Below are positions 50,658 to 60,468 of a DNA stretch of 64,000 nucleotides, piece by piece. The stretch spans positions 44,240 to 108,239 of the forward strand of contig DATFYA010000016.1 of assembly GCA_035315345.1 (NCBI GenBank), in the 5' to 3' direction. The stretch is from Candidatus Methylomirabilota bacterium (GTDB lineage Bacteria > Methylomirabilota > Methylomirabilia > Rokubacteriales > CSP1-6). The position numbers were made by a program, and so were the translations under genes. The notes below the pieces were generated by a model that saw nothing but the letters and a program-made list of their open reading frames with translations, had not been told where the DNA came from and ran no database searches. Position 1 is the first letter of the stretch, and each line of letters starts with the position of its first letter.

Positions 50658-53600
50658 ATGAGCCGCCGGCTGAAGCGCGCGCTGATCGTCCTGGCCGCCC
50701 TGCTGGTGGCCGGTGCGGCGTTTCTCTGGGCGCTGCCCGAGATCGTCAAGTGGCAGGCGGTCAAGCAGATCGCGGCGCTCACCGGGCGGCAGGTCGGCAT
50801 CGAGGACATCGACGCCAACGTCTTCACGGGGCGGATCGCGATCAAGAACTTCCGCCTCGCCGAGCCGGACCCCGCGCAGACCTTCGTCGGATTCGAGCGC
50901 CTCGACGTTCGGGTCGTCCCGTGGTCGCTCGTGCGGCGCACGATCCGCATCGCCGAGCTGCGGCTCACCGGCCCGACCGTCAACCTGGTGCGGCTGTCGC
51001 CGACCGAGTTCAACTTCTCCGACATCCTGCAGCGGGTGGCCGCCGCACCCGCCGCGCCCAAGGCCCGGTCGACCGAGCCCGACGCTCCGTCGCGGTGGGT
51101 CGTCGCGCTCGACCAGTTCGCCCTGATCCGGGCCAGCATCGCGGCGACCGACCGGGCGGTGACGCCCGCGAGCGAGTGGAAGATCCGCGATCTGACCATC
51201 GAGGCCGGCAACCTCACCACCTCGCCGTCGGGGCCGCTCGGCACCCTGGCCGTGCACGGCGCCCTCAACGAGTCCCCGGTCGAGTTCTCCGCGCAGGACA
51301 TCGACCTCACGCCGACCTCCTTCGCGGGGAAGTTCTCCATCCAGAACTTCAACCTGCTCCAGGTGCGGCCGTACCTGCCGCCGCTGCCCGTCGCGCTGGA
51401 GGCCGGCGTGGCGGGCGTGAACATGGCGGTCAAGCTCGAGCTGGGCAAGGGGCCGGGAGGGCTCGCCACCGGGCTCGTGACCGGCGACGTCGCGCTGACC
51501 TCGCTCGCGCTGAGCCAGCCCGGGAAGGCCGCGCCCTTCCTGAGCGTGCCGCGCGTCGGGGTCGCGCTCAAGGAGGTGAACCTCGTCTCCCACGTGGTCA
51601 CGCTCTCCACGGTGGACGTCGAGGGCCTGGATCTGCGCGCGGTCCGCGACAAGCAGGAGCAGATCGACCTGATGGACCTGACGAAGACGCCGGGGGAGAG
51701 CAAGCCGGCGAGCCCCCCCGCGCCGGCGCCGAAGCCTTCGCCCAGGCCGGCTCCCAAGTCCGATCCGGCCGCGACGAATGCGCCGGCCGCGGCGGCGAAG
51801 GGTGAGTCGCCGGACTACAAGATCACGATCGAGAAGATCGGCGTGAAGGGCGTCGTCACGTTCACGGACGAGTCGGTGTCGACGCCGCCGACCGTGCTGA
51901 AGGTCACGGACCTGGACGTGAAGGTCGACGACGTCACGTGGCCCGCGATTCGCCCGCTGAACCTGGCCCTGACGATGGGGCTGCCCGGGGGCGGCAAGTT
52001 CGGGGCGAAGGGGCCCGTGCAGATCGAGCCGCTCGACGTCACCCTCGCGGTCACCACGCGCGACGCGCCCATCGAGCCCTATCGCGCGTACTTCCCGTTC
52101 CCGGCCAGCTTCTCGGGCAAGTTCAATGCCGACAGCCAGAACCGCATCCGGATGGTCAAGGGTCAGCTCTCCGCGCTCTCCCGCGGCAACAGCTGGGCCA
52201 CCAACCTGGCGGTGAAGGGGCCCGACGACCGGGACGCGCCGTTGAAGCTCGAGCGGATGGAGCTCACCGGGATCGACTTCGGCTGGCCCACCCACGCGCG
52301 GGTCGCCAAGGTGCTGCTCCGGAAGCCGTCGAACGAGATCGACCGCGCGACGGACGGCTCGCTGAACGTGCAGGAGCTGTTCGCCCCGGCTCCCAAGCAG
52401 GGGGCCTCCGGCTCGACCGGACCGGCGAAGGCCAAGGCGCCGGCTCCCGCGCCGGGCGGAGCCCCGGAGCCCGACCTGCTCAAGACGATGGATCTCTCGT
52501 TCAAGGAGATCGTGATCGAGGACGGCTACATCCGCTTCCTCGACCACTCGACCACGCCGCCCTTCTCCAACGACATCTCGAAGCTCAACCTGTCGGTGAA
52601 GAATCTCTCCAACAAGGCGAGCCAGCGCGCGTCGGTGGACATGAAGGCGGTGATCGGCGGGGACTCGACGCTGGATGTCCGCGGGCAGCTCTCGGCAATC
52701 GGGGCGCCGACCTACGTCAGCATGAACACCCAGCTGAACAAGTTCGCGCTGCCGTCGGCGAACCCGTACGTGGACGGGGCGATCGCCTGGATCATCCGAC
52801 GCGGCGAGCTGACCGCCAAGCTCGAGACCACCATCGACGGCGAGAAGCTCGACGCGAAGAACGACATCCTGATCGGCAATCTCAAGGTCGCCCGCTCCCG
52901 CCCGTCCGAGGAGGTCAAGAACCGGCTCGGGCTGCCGCTCGGGCTCGTGGTCGCCCTCATCAAGGATGGCGACGGCAACATCCACGTCAAGATCCCGATC
53001 ACCGGCGCCCTGAACGACAAGCAGTTCGACTGGAGCGACGCGATCTGGACCGCGGTCCGGAACGTGATCGTCAACGTGCTGAAGGCGCCGTTCCGCGCCA
53101 TCGGCGGCCTCTTCACGAGCGGCGACAAGATCGCAGAGCTCAAGGTCGATCCGATCATCTTCGCCGCCGGAGATGGTGCGCTGAGCCCGGAGATGGAGCG
53201 GCAGACCGTCCGGGTGGCCGACTTCCTGCGGCGCTCGCCCTACGTCGGCCTCACCCTCACCTCGGTGACCACGCCCGAGGACGTGGAGGCGCTGAAGACT
53301 CGCGAGGTGACGGCCAAGCTCGACCTCTTCCAGAAGGAGAAGAAGATCGGCGATCGGGCGCGAGCCATTCGCCGCTACTACGAAGCCAACTTCAAGGACG
53401 TGCCGATCCCGCCCACCGAGAGCGAGCAGATCGCGTGGCTGCGCCAGCGCGAGCCGGAGCCGATCGGACCGCTCGAGGATCTGCGCCGGCGGCGGCTCGA
53501 GGTGACCCGCGACCGCCTGGCCAAGGTCGAGGGGATTCCCGAGGCGCGGCTACAGACCCAGGAGGCCGGAGCGCCGCCGGCGGGCGCGCCGCCGGGAATC

Positions 53601-53939
53601 GGCAGCGCATCGGGCGCCGCCACCCCGGGGGCGGCGGCCGGCGGCACGCCCTCGCCGGCGGCTCCACCGTCGGGAGGTGCGTCGACGTCCAGTGCTCCCG
53701 CGCCGAGCGCGCCCGCGCCGGGCGCCGCGCCGCCGACTGGCGCGGCACCGGCCGCCGGCGGTGCTCCAGCCTCGGGCAACGCCCCCGCAGAAGGCAGCGC
53801 GCAGTCCGCGGTGGCCGCGGCCCCGGGGGCGCCGTCGTCGGGTGAGGCGGCAAGCGGCACGACCGGCGCGGCGGAGTCCGGGGCGAAGGGCCAGGCGGGC
53901 GGCCGGGTCGAATTCGGCATCGTTGGCGAGAGCGACTGA
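50658..53939 (+). CDS. DUF748 / AsmA-like large envelope protein
   Basis: A 1093-residue protein with one N-terminal membrane anchor (ALIVLAALLVAGAAFLWAL) and a long periplasmic region of AsmA-like beta repeats: ITALTGRQ-type opening, FRIAELRLTGPTV, NFNLLQVRPYLPPL and NTQLNKFALPSANPYV. It belongs to the DUF748/TamB-YhdP type family of proposed lipid-bridging proteins. An OmpA-like block (IIFAAGDGALSPEMERQTVR) lies near 835-865. The last 110 residues or so are almost only Ala, Gly, Pro, Ser and Thr, a probable disordered tail. A Pro/Ala/Lys linker is also seen near 345-370. Confidence 0.87.
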   Translation: MSRRLKRALIVLAALLVAGAAFLWALPEIVKWQAVKQIAALTGRQVGIEDIDANVFTGRIAIKNFRLAEPDPAQTFVGFERLDVRVVPWSLVRRTIRIAELRLTGPTVNLVRLSPTEFNFSDILQRVAAAPAAPKARSTEPDAPSRWVVALDQFALIRASIAATDRAVTPASEWKIRDLTIEAGNLTTSPSGPLGTLAVHGALNESPVEFSAQDIDLTPTSFAGKFSIQNFNLLQVRPYLPPLPVALEAGVAGVNMAVKLELGKGPGGLATGLVTGDVALTSLALSQPGKAAPFLSVPRVGVALKEVNLVSHVVTLSTVDVEGLDLRAVRDKQEQIDLMDLTKTPGESKPASPPAPAPKPSPRPAPKSDPAATNAPAAAAKGESPDYKITIEKIGVKGVVTFTDESVSTPPTVLKVTDLDVKVDDVTWPAIRPLNLALTMGLPGGGKFGAKGPVQIEPLDVTLAVTTRDAPIEPYRAYFPFPASFSGKFNADSQNRIRMVKGQLSALSRGNSWATNLAVKGPDDRDAPLKLERMELTGIDFGWPTHARVAKVLLRKPSNEIDRATDGSLNVQELFAPAPKQGASGSTGPAKAKAPAPAPGGAPEPDLLKTMDLSFKEIVIEDGYIRFLDHSTTPPFSNDISKLNLSVKNLSNKASQRASVDMKAVIGGDSTLDVRGQLSAIGAPTYVSMNTQLNKFALPSANPYVDGAIAWIIRRGELTAKLETTIDGEKLDAKNDILIGNLKVARSRPSEEVKNRLGLPLGLVVALIKDGDGNIHVKIPITGALNDKQFDWSDAIWTAVRNVIVNVLKAPFRAIGGLFTSGDKIAELKVDPIIFAAGDGALSPEMERQTVRVADFLRRSPYVGLTLTSVTTPEDVEALKTREVTAKLDLFQKEKKIGDRARAIRRYYEANFKDVPIPPTESEQIAWLRQREPEPIGPLEDLRRRRLEVTRDRLAKVEGIPEARLQTQEAGAPPAGAPPGIGSASGAATPGAAAGGTPSPAAPPSGGASTSSAPAPSAPAPGAAPPTGAAPAAGGAPASGNAPAEGSAQSAVAAAPGAPSSGEAASGTTGAAESGAKGQAGGRVEFGIVGESD

Positions 53940-53948
53940 GCGCTTTGC

Positions 53949-53954
53949 TATACT
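53949..53954 (+). promoter_or_regulatory. Minus-10 box before the GYD/AOR operon
   Basis: TATACT lies 34 bases before the GTG of the GYD gene; GAGGAGG follows in the leader, so this transcript is a normal leadered one. A TTGGCG at 53923 is 20 bases upstream, a poor spacing for a minus-35. Confidence 0.45.
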
Positions 53955-53987
53955 ACGCGCGACGTTCGCGCGTACGAGGAGGCGCAC

Positions 53988-54311
53988 GTGGCCCACTATG
54001 TGATGCTGAGCACGCTGAGCGAATCCGGCCGGAAGGTCCTGCACGCCCGGCCGGGCTGGATCCGCAAGGTCAACCGGGAGCTGTCGCGGCGGGGCGCCAA
54101 GGTGCTCGCGCAGTACGCCGTGCTCGGCCCCTACGACTTCGTGACGATCCTGGAGGCCCCCGACAACGAGACGGTGTCGTCGATCTCCATCGAGATGGGC
54201 GCCCGCGGCTCGGTGCAGATGATGACGATGCCGGCGATCCCACTCGACACCTTCATCAATCGCCTCGAGCGCGGCCGGGCCGGGACGGGGCGGAAGGGGA
54301 AGCGGCGCTGA
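53988..54311 (+). CDS. GYD domain protein
   Basis: A 107-residue ferredoxin-fold protein; the family name motif appears as LGPYDFVTILEAPDNE. GAGGAGG stands 8 bases before the GTG. GYD proteins are small, dimeric and of unknown role. It lies 7 bases before the polyferredoxin, so it belongs to the aldehyde oxidoreductase transcript. Confidence 0.85.
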   Translation: MAHYVMLSTLSESGRKVLHARPGWIRKVNRELSRRGAKVLAQYAVLGPYDFVTILEAPDNETVSSISIEMGARGSVQMMTMPAIPLDTFINRLERGRAGTGRKGKRR

Positions 54312-54318
54312 CCGACCG

Positions 54319-54792
54319 ATGAAAGTTCTCGCGCTCCATCCGGCCAAGTGCACCGGCTGTCTCCGGTGCGAGCTCGCCTGCTCCTACATGCAGACCGGTC
54401 AGTTCCAGCCGTCCAAGTCGGTGATCCGAGTCTCCCCGTTCGAGGGCTACACGTCCTACGCCCCCTACACGTGCACGCAGTGCGCGGAGGGCTGGTGCAT
54501 GACCGCGTGCCCGGTCGGCGCCATCCAGATCAACACGGCCGGCGCGAAGGACGTGATCGACGACACGTGCGTGGGCTGCAAGCTCTGTACGATCGCGTGC
54601 CCCTACGGGACGATCTTCTACGACGGCGACACCCAGAAGGCCTACAAGTGCAACCTCTGCGGCGGCGCCCCCGCGTGCGCGAGCGCCTGCCCGACCGAGG
54701 CGATCACGTTCGAGGAGGCGGAGACCGCCGACTGGATCGGCGACTTCGCGGCCGACCGCACCGCCCGCGTGCTCGCGGTGGAGGCCCGCTGA
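54319..54792 (+). CDS. Polyferredoxin, electron-transfer subunit of the AOR system
   Basis: A 157-residue protein with 16 Cys in four clusters: CTGCLRCELAC, CTQCAEGWCMTAC, CVGCKLCTIAC and CNLCGGAPACASAC, enough for four [4Fe-4S] centres. It matches the small subunit of the three-part aldehyde oxidoreductases (AorA in Aromatoleum), passing electrons between the tungsten subunit and the FAD subunit. Its stop overlaps the next start (TGATG). Confidence 0.9.
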   Translation: MKVLALHPAKCTGCLRCELACSYMQTGQFQPSKSVIRVSPFEGYTSYAPYTCTQCAEGWCMTACPVGAIQINTAGAKDVIDDTCVGCKLCTIACPYGTIFYDGDTQKAYKCNLCGGAPACASACPTEAITFEEAETADWIGDFAADRTARVLAVEAR

Positions 54793-56144
54793 TGCCGGCC
54801 CGTCACCTGATCGTGGGCGGTGGCACCGCCGGGCTGAACGCCATCCGGACGGTACGCGAAGAAGAGCGGATGCGGGGCCTGGATCCGTCCGAGATCACCC
54901 TGGTCTCGGCGGAACGCTGCTATTCCCGCATGGTCCTGCCCTACTACCTCTGGGGGACCATCTCCGAGAGCCACGTGTATACGGCGACCCCGGCGGCCCT
55001 GACCGCGTGGAAGGTGAAGGCCCTCGTCGGGCGCAAGGCGAAGGCGCTCGATGCCGCCGCTCGGACGCTCACCCTGGACGACGACGCGACGGTCGAGTTC
55101 GACGACTGCCTGATCGCCACCGGCTCGCGCGCCGCGAAGGCCCCGATCCCGGGCGCGGACGGGCCGGGGGTGCACTGCTTCTGGACCCTCGACGAGGCCA
55201 CGGACGTGATTGCGGCCATCGCACCGGGGAGTCGGGTGGTGATGATCGGGGCCGGCTTCATCGCGTTCACGATCCTGAACGCGATCCTGGCCCGGGGCGC
55301 CCGGCTCACGATCGTGGAAGTGGCGCCGCGCATCCTGCCTCGAATGGTGGACGACGCCTGCGCCGGCATCGTGCAGCGCTGGCTCGAGGCGCACGACGTG
55401 GAGGTGCGCGTCGGCGCGACGGTGACGAAGATCGAGCAGGCGGGCGGCCGGCGAAAGCTCTCCTTCAAACGGGGCGCGCCGCTCGCCGCCGACGTGGTGA
55501 TCATGGCCACCGGCATCCGCACCAACCTCGAGTGGCTGCAGGGCTCGGGCGTCGAGATGGGCCAGGACGCCCCGGGCGGCATCGTCGTGGACGATCACTT
55601 GCGCTCGAGCGTGAAGACGGTCTACGCGGCGGGCGACGTGGCGTGCGGGCGCAACCTGATCACCGGCGCGGCCGAGGTGCACGCCATCGAGCCGACCGCG
55701 CAGGAGCACGGGCGGGTGGTCGGCGCCAACATGTCGGGCCGCGACGTGGCCTATCGCGGCAGCCTGCTCATGAACATCGTGGAGGTCGCGCATCTCGACG
55801 TGGCCTCGTTCGGCCAGTGGGAGGATCCCCAGGCCGAGGTCTACACCGCGCTGCGCGCCGGCCGCTCCGAGTACCGCAAGCTGCTCTTCCACGGCGGCCG
55901 GCTCACCGGCGCGGTCATCTGCGGGCCCGCCGAGGCGGTGTGGACCACCAACGACGTCGGCATGCTGAAGGGGCTCGTCTCCTCGGGCGTGGATCTCTCG
56001 CGCTGGAAGGCGCATCTGCAGGCGAACCCGTTCGACATCAAGCCCGCGTTCATCGCCTCGCACACGACCTCGCGGCTGCTGCCCGAGACCATTCTCGGCC
56101 GGCCCTCTCAATCCCCCTCGCTACCCCAGACGGTGGCCCTATGA
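54792..56144 (+). CDS. NAD(P)/FAD oxidoreductase subunit of the AOR system
   Basis: A 450-residue flavoprotein of the pyridine nucleotide-disulfide family. LIVGGGTAGLNAI binds FAD, VVMIGAGFIAFTILNAI is the NAD(P) motif, and VYAAGDVACG closes the FAD site. There is no redox Cys pair (CxxxxC) after the first motif, so it is a NADH:acceptor type, like AorC. It lies between the ferredoxin and the AOR gene with overlaps on both sides. Confidence 0.9.
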   Translation: MPARHLIVGGGTAGLNAIRTVREEERMRGLDPSEITLVSAERCYSRMVLPYYLWGTISESHVYTATPAALTAWKVKALVGRKAKALDAAARTLTLDDDATVEFDDCLIATGSRAAKAPIPGADGPGVHCFWTLDEATDVIAAIAPGSRVVMIGAGFIAFTILNAILARGARLTIVEVAPRILPRMVDDACAGIVQRWLEAHDVEVRVGATVTKIEQAGGRRKLSFKRGAPLAADVVIMATGIRTNLEWLQGSGVEMGQDAPGGIVVDDHLRSSVKTVYAAGDVACGRNLITGAAEVHAIEPTAQEHGRVVGANMSGRDVAYRGSLLMNIVEVAHLDVASFGQWEDPQAEVYTALRAGRSEYRKLLFHGGRLTGAVICGPAEAVWTTNDVGMLKGLVSSGVDLSRWKAHLQANPFDIKPAFIASHTTSRLLPETILGRPSQSPSLPQTVAL

Positions 56145-58054
56145 GCCCGATGCCGACCATCACGCGGGGCGCGGCCAAGCCGGCGCCGACGCCGGTCTAC
56201 GCCTACGCCGGCAAGCTGCTTCGTGTGAACCTCTCGACCGGGAAGGTCCGGACCGAGGCCTGGAGCGAGCCCGACCGGCGTGAGTACCTGGGCGGCATCG
56301 GCCTCGGCGCCAAGATCCTCTACGACGAGGTGGGGCCGAAGGTGCAATGGGATCATCCCGACAACCGGCTGATCTTCGCCACCGGCCCGCTGGCCGGCCT
56401 GCCGGTGTGGGGGACGGGCGGGCTCACCGTCGTCACGCGCGGGGTCCTCACCGGCGGCGCGACGTCGACGCAGGCCAACGGCTTCTTCGGCGCGGCGCTG
56501 AAGTACTCGGGTTACGACGCCATCGTGATGGAGGGGCAGGCCAGGAAGCTCTCGTACCTCTACATCAACGACGACGTCGTCGAGGTGCGGGACGCGGCGC
56601 ACCTCCGCGGCAAGGACACGTGGGAGACCCAGCAGGCCCTCGAGGCCGAGCACGGCCTCTCCGGCCACCGGCTGTCGGTCTACGCGATCGGGCCGGCGGG
56701 CGAGAACCTGGTGCGCTTCGCGGCCATCCACGGCGACTACGGGCACGTGGCCTCGAAGAACGGCTGCGGCGCGGTGATGGGCAAGAAGAAGCTGAAGGCG
56801 GTGTGCATCGTGCGCGGGACGAAGGCGCTGGCCGCGCACGACACGCGTGGGCTCATCCAGGCGGCCGACGATATCGCGCACGACCTCAAGACCGATCCCT
56901 CCACCTCGACGCTCTACAACTACGGCACGCTGCCCGGGGTGGTGAACCTCTCGAAGCTCGGCGTGCTGCCGATCAAGAACTACACGACGAACCTGACCGG
57001 CGACGTGAACATGAAGGACTGGGAGGCACCCGCGCTCCGCGGCGACTTCGACCACCGCGGGCATCAGTGCAATGCCTGCGGGATGCGCCACTGCCACATC
57101 CAGGTCATTCCGAAGGGCCGCTACGCGGGCGAGCGGGTGGACGAGCCCGAGTACGAGGGCTGGTCGGGAGCGGGCTGGACGATCGGCCTGACCGACAAGT
57201 ACTCGGTGTCCTGGCTGAACACCCGCATCGACCGCGCGTGCGTGGACGTCAACGAGTTCGGCTGGGTGTGCGGCTGGGTGATGGAGTGCATGGAGAAGGG
57301 CTACCTCACCGAAAAGCAGGTGGGCTTCCGCCTCACGTGGGGCGACACGGAGGGCGCCTACAAGCTGCTGCAGATGATCAGCCATCGCCAGGGCTTCGGC
57401 GACGTCCTCGCCGAGGGCGTCAAGCGCGCCTCCGAGAAGATCGGCGGCCCCGCCGCGGAGTGCGCGATCTACACCCAGAAGGGCGCGTCTCCGCGCGGGC
57501 ACGACCATCGCGGCCGATGGGAGGAGATGCTCGACACCTGCACCTCGTCCAACGGGACCATGGAAAGCGCCAACCCGACCTTCCAGACCGAGGTGGGCGC
57601 GCCCGGCCGCATCAACCCGTTCGACGGCGAGCAGGTGGCGAAGCTGGTCGGCATGATCCGCGGCCGGCGCCATTTCGAGGACTCGCTCGGCGGCTGCACC
57701 TTCACGTTCCGGACGAAGATGGCCAACCTGGCGCGAGCCCTGTCCGCGGCGACCGGGTGGGACTATCGTCTGGAGGATGCGGTGCGCTTCGGCAATCGCA
57801 CCGCCGCGATCCTGCGCGCGTTCAACCTGCGCTGCGGCATCGGCACCGCGGTCGAGTACCCGTCGGCGCGCTACGGCTCGCAGCCGGTGGACGGCCCGGC
57901 CAAGGACCACGACATCCGCAAGCAGTGGGACCGCATGCTGGACGTCTGGTACGAGACGGTCAACTACGACCGCAGGACCGGCAAGCCGAAGCGCGAGCTG
58001 CTGCGCGCGCTCGATCTCGGCTGGCTCGAGAAGGACCTCTACGGGGCGAAGTAG
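56141..58054 (+). CDS. aor: Aldehyde ferredoxin oxidoreductase (tungsten or molybdenum pterin)
   Basis: Catalytic subunit of 637 residues, typical for the family. It should oxidise aldehydes to acids, or reduce acids, using a bis-pterin metal site. KLLRVNLSTGKVRTE and EYLGGIGLGAKIL at the front, TGPLAGLPVWGTGGLTVVTRG, the cluster Cys block CNACGMRHC and the later Cys in FNLRCGIG are as in AOR. ATGA overlap with the FAD subunit; a MoaD-like gene follows. The metal cannot be told from sequence. Confidence 0.93.
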   Translation: MSPMPTITRGAAKPAPTPVYAYAGKLLRVNLSTGKVRTEAWSEPDRREYLGGIGLGAKILYDEVGPKVQWDHPDNRLIFATGPLAGLPVWGTGGLTVVTRGVLTGGATSTQANGFFGAALKYSGYDAIVMEGQARKLSYLYINDDVVEVRDAAHLRGKDTWETQQALEAEHGLSGHRLSVYAIGPAGENLVRFAAIHGDYGHVASKNGCGAVMGKKKLKAVCIVRGTKALAAHDTRGLIQAADDIAHDLKTDPSTSTLYNYGTLPGVVNLSKLGVLPIKNYTTNLTGDVNMKDWEAPALRGDFDHRGHQCNACGMRHCHIQVIPKGRYAGERVDEPEYEGWSGAGWTIGLTDKYSVSWLNTRIDRACVDVNEFGWVCGWVMECMEKGYLTEKQVGFRLTWGDTEGAYKLLQMISHRQGFGDVLAEGVKRASEKIGGPAAECAIYTQKGASPRGHDHRGRWEEMLDTCTSSNGTMESANPTFQTEVGAPGRINPFDGEQVAKLVGMIRGRRHFEDSLGGCTFTFRTKMANLARALSAATGWDYRLEDAVRFGNRTAAILRAFNLRCGIGTAVEYPSARYGSQPVDGPAKDHDIRKQWDRMLDVWYETVNYDRRTGKPKRELLRALDLGWLEKDLYGAK

Positions 58055-58071
58055 ACGGGAGACCGCTGCAG

Positions 58072-58398
58072 TTGCCTGGCGAGGCGCAGCCGAAGGCGAG
58101 CCGAGCGAATATCGAAGTCACCACCTGGGTCACGAAGCACGTCGGGGGTGACGGCACCGGCTCGCGCGTCTTCGACGAGGACCTTCGGAGCGGCGACACC
58201 CCACGCACTCTCCTCCGCCGCTTCACCGCGCGCTTCCCGGAGCTGGACGCCGCCCTCTGGAGTCCCGACCACGCCGAGCTGGGCTCCCACATCGAGGTCC
58301 TGGTCAACGACGCGGTCCTCGGCGTCGCCTACGATCTGGACACGCCGCTGACCGGGGGCGAGCGGATCACCCTGCTCGGGCAGTTCATGGGCGGGTAG
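58072..58398 (+). CDS. MoaD/ThiS-like sulfur carrier, start region built from a dispersed repeat
   Basis: A 108-residue ubiquitin-fold protein. The body IEVTTWVTKHVGGDG onward, LLRRFTARFP, and the C-terminal ITLLGQFMGG show the MoaD family with its GG end, the site for adenylation and sulfur transfer. This fits maturation of the tungsten cofactor for AOR, like AorD. The usual Met before IEVTTW is missing: 58077-58107 is the 31-bp repeat, read here as part of the protein. The likely start is TTG at 58072, 9 bases after GGGAGA. Confidence 0.78.
   Translation: MPGEAQPKASRANIEVTTWVTKHVGGDGTGSRVFDEDLRSGDTPRTLLRRFTARFPELDAALWSPDHAELGSHIEVLVNDAVLGVAYDLDTPLTGGERITLLGQFMGG
58077..58107 (+). repeat. 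31-bp dispersed repeat, copy 2
   Basis: Identical to 39201-39231 over 31 bases. This copy is inside the coding region near the start of the MoaD-like gene, where it encodes GEAQPKASRA in the reading frame. Confidence 0.9.
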
Positions 58399-58471
58399 GG
58401 CTCGCTCACCAGGAGGCGGACCAGGACGCCGATGGCATCGGAGCGCGCGACGAAGACACTCTCACTCCACG

Positions 58472-58747
58472 GAGGAGCTGGCCAACCGGCACCGTGTGCC
58501 GCAGATGTTCGACACGAAGGACTTCGTGGAGGGGGGCGGGCTCATGTCCTACGGAGCCGATCTGGCGGATCTCTACCGCCGCTCCGCCGCGTACGTGGAC
58601 AAGATCCTGAGAGGATCGCGCCCGGCGAGCATTCCGGTGGAGCAGGCGACGAAGTTCGAGCTGATCGTCAATCGCAAGACGGCGCGCCGACTCGGGCTGA
58701 CGATTCCCCGATCCGTCATGCTGCGCGCGGACGGCGTGGTGGAGTGA
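58472..58747 (+). pseudogene. C-terminal remnant of an ABC_sub_bind (TrpX-like) substrate-binding protein
   Basis: The frame from EELANRHRVPQMFDTKDF to the stop matches the last 90 residues of this family (GGLMSYGADLADLYRRSAAYVDKILRG, VEQATKFELIVNRKTARRLGLTIP). The N-terminal two thirds, including the signal peptide, are absent and no start with a ribosome binding site exists. It is a decayed gene, left beside the AOR operon. Confidence 0.8.
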
Positions 58748-58771
58748 GGCCCGCCGCGTCCACGTCCACGT

Positions 58772-59938
58772 CTACGTCTCTCGCAACACCCCCTCCAGCA
58801 GCTCCAGCATCCGGTCGATCTCGTCGCGGGTGACGTCGAGCGCCGGCATGAAGCGGAGCGTGTCCGGCCGCGGGGCGTTGATCAGCAGGCCGCGGTCGAG
58901 GGCGCTCCGGGCGACCTTGGCCGCGTCGAGCCCGTTCAGCTGGAGCGCGAGCAACAGGCCGCGTCCGCGCACCTCGCCATGCCCCAGGGTGGAGGAAAGC
59001 TGCCGGAGGCGATCGGCGAGATAGTCGCCGGTGGCGGTCACCTCGGCGAGGAATTCTGGGCGGGCCACCGTCTCGACCACCGCGGCGCCGATGGCAGTCA
59101 TGAGGGCGGAGCCGTTGAAGGTGCCGCCCTGGTCGCCGTACTGGAAGCATGAAGCGGCGTCGGTGGCCAGCAGGGCGGCCAGGGGCACGCCACCGCCCAG
59201 GCCCTTGCCCAGGGTCACGATGTCGGGCGCGATGCCCGCGTGCTCGAACGCGAAGAGCCGGCCGGTGCGCCCGATGCCGGTCTGGATCTCGTCGAGGATC
59301 AGCAGCAGGCCCTCGTCCCGGGTGAGCGCGCGCAGTCCACGCAGGAAGTCGTCGCCGGCTTCGTAGACCCCGGCCTCGCCCTGGATGGGCTCCAGCATCA
59401 CCGCGACGCTCCGGGGGGTGATCGCCCGCTTGACCGCGTCCAGATCGCCCAGCGGCACCTTGGTGAAGCCCGAGACCTTGGGCTCGAAGAGGGCCTCCCA
59501 CGCGGGCTTGCCGGAGGCGGCCATGGTGGCGAGCGTGCGCCCGTGGAAGCCGTGGTCCATCGTGATGATGTGGAAGGCGCCGGCCCGATGGCGGGCGCCC
59601 CACTTGCGGGCCAGCTTGATGGCGCCCTCGTTGGCCTCGGCGCCGCTGTTGCAGAAGAAGACCTGGCCCAGGCCCGACGCGTCGGCGAGCAGGCGCGCGA
59701 GGCGGGCCATCTCCGCGTTGTAGTAGGCCGGGCTGCAGTTGATCAGGCGGGAGGCCTGGAAGGCGATCGTCTCCATGATCACCGACGGGCAGTGGCCCAG
59801 GCAGTTCACGGCCCAGCCCTGGACGAAGTCGAGATAGGTCTTGCCCTCCTCGTCCTCGAGCCAGGAGCCGTGGCCCTCCACCATGACGACGGGTGGCCGG
59901 TCCGCCACCTTCATGATCGCGCCCAGATCGGTGCTCAT
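58772..59938 (-). CDS. argD: Acetylornithine aminotransferase family protein
   Basis: PLP-dependent class III aminotransferase of 388 residues. [29 protein letters not shown] and the Schiff-base Lys in [13 protein letters not shown] are complete. Lying last in an operon headed by argR, it most likely works as acetylornithine aminotransferase in arginine synthesis (or in its catabolic counterpart). The ATG overlaps the GNAT stop (ATGA). The C-terminal [19 protein letters not shown] is typical. Confidence 0.88.
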   Translation of the reverse strand: MSTDLGAIMKVADRPPVVMVEGHGSWLEDEEGKTYLDFVQGWAVNCLGHCPSVIMETIAFQASRLINCSPAYYNAEMARLARLLADASGLGQVFFCNSGAEANEGAIKLARKWGARHRAGAFHIITMDHGFHGRTLATMAASGKPAWEALFEPKVSGFTKVPLGDLDAVKRAITPRSVAVMLEPIQGEAGVYEAGDDFLRGLRALTRDEGLLLILDEIQTGIGRTGRLFAFEHAGIAPDIVTLGKGLGGGVPLAALLATDAASCFQYGDQGGTFNGSALMTAIGAAVVETVARPEFLAEVTATGDYLADRLRQLSSTLGHGEVRGRGLLLALQLNGLDAAKVARSALDRGLLINAPRPDTLRFMPALDVTRDEIDRMLELLEGVLRET

Positions 59939-60426
59939 GTCGTGGTCCTCTCGGCGATCGCGGGATCGACGAGGCGGGGAGCCGCTGCCGGCCCGTAGGG
60001 ATCCGGCGTCCGCCGCTCCATGAGGCGGTCCGGGTAGCGCGCCTCGCGGAACCCGTATTGCCGGTAGAGCCCGTGGGCGTCCCGCGTGAAGAGAGCCCAC
60101 AGGCGCAGGTTCTGGAGCTCGGGATGGCTGGTGATGCCGGCCATCAGATGCTTGCCGATGTCGCGTCCGCGATGGCTCGGCAGGACGAACACGTCGGCCA
60201 CGTAGGCGAACGTGGCCCGGTCGGTGATGACCCGGGCGAATCCCACCTGGACGTCCCCGTCGAAGGCGCCGAAGCAGATGGAGTGGCGAATGGAGCGCTC
60301 CACGACCGCGCGCGGGACGCCCTGGGCCCAATAGGATTCGGACAGGAACCCGTGGATCGTCTCGATGTCGAGACGTCCCTGGTCGGTCGAGACCAGGATG
60401 TTGCCGTGGCGCTGCTCGTGGATCAT
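59935..60426 (-). CDS. GNAT family N-acetyltransferase
   Basis: A 163-residue single-domain acetyltransferase. The acetyl-CoA loop is [19 protein letters not shown] and a Tyr-rich [10 protein letters not shown] follows. It lies between argR and argD, and could be a glutamate or amino-acid acetyltransferase in the arginine pathway, but its length and motifs also fit generic GNATs. The start at 60426 gives full-length homology with the fold; upstream 42 bases separate it from argR. Confidence 0.87.
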   Translation of the reverse strand: MIHEQRHGNILVSTDQGRLDIETIHGFLSESYWAQGVPRAVVERSIRHSICFGAFDGDVQVGFARVITDRATFAYVADVFVLPSHRGRDIGKHLMAGITSHPELQNLRLWALFTRDAHGLYRQYGFREARYPDRLMERRTPDPYGPAAAPRLVDPAIAERTTT

Positions 60427-60468
60427 CGGCTCTCCTCTTCGAGTCGGACGAGATGGGGCGGGGCGGGA

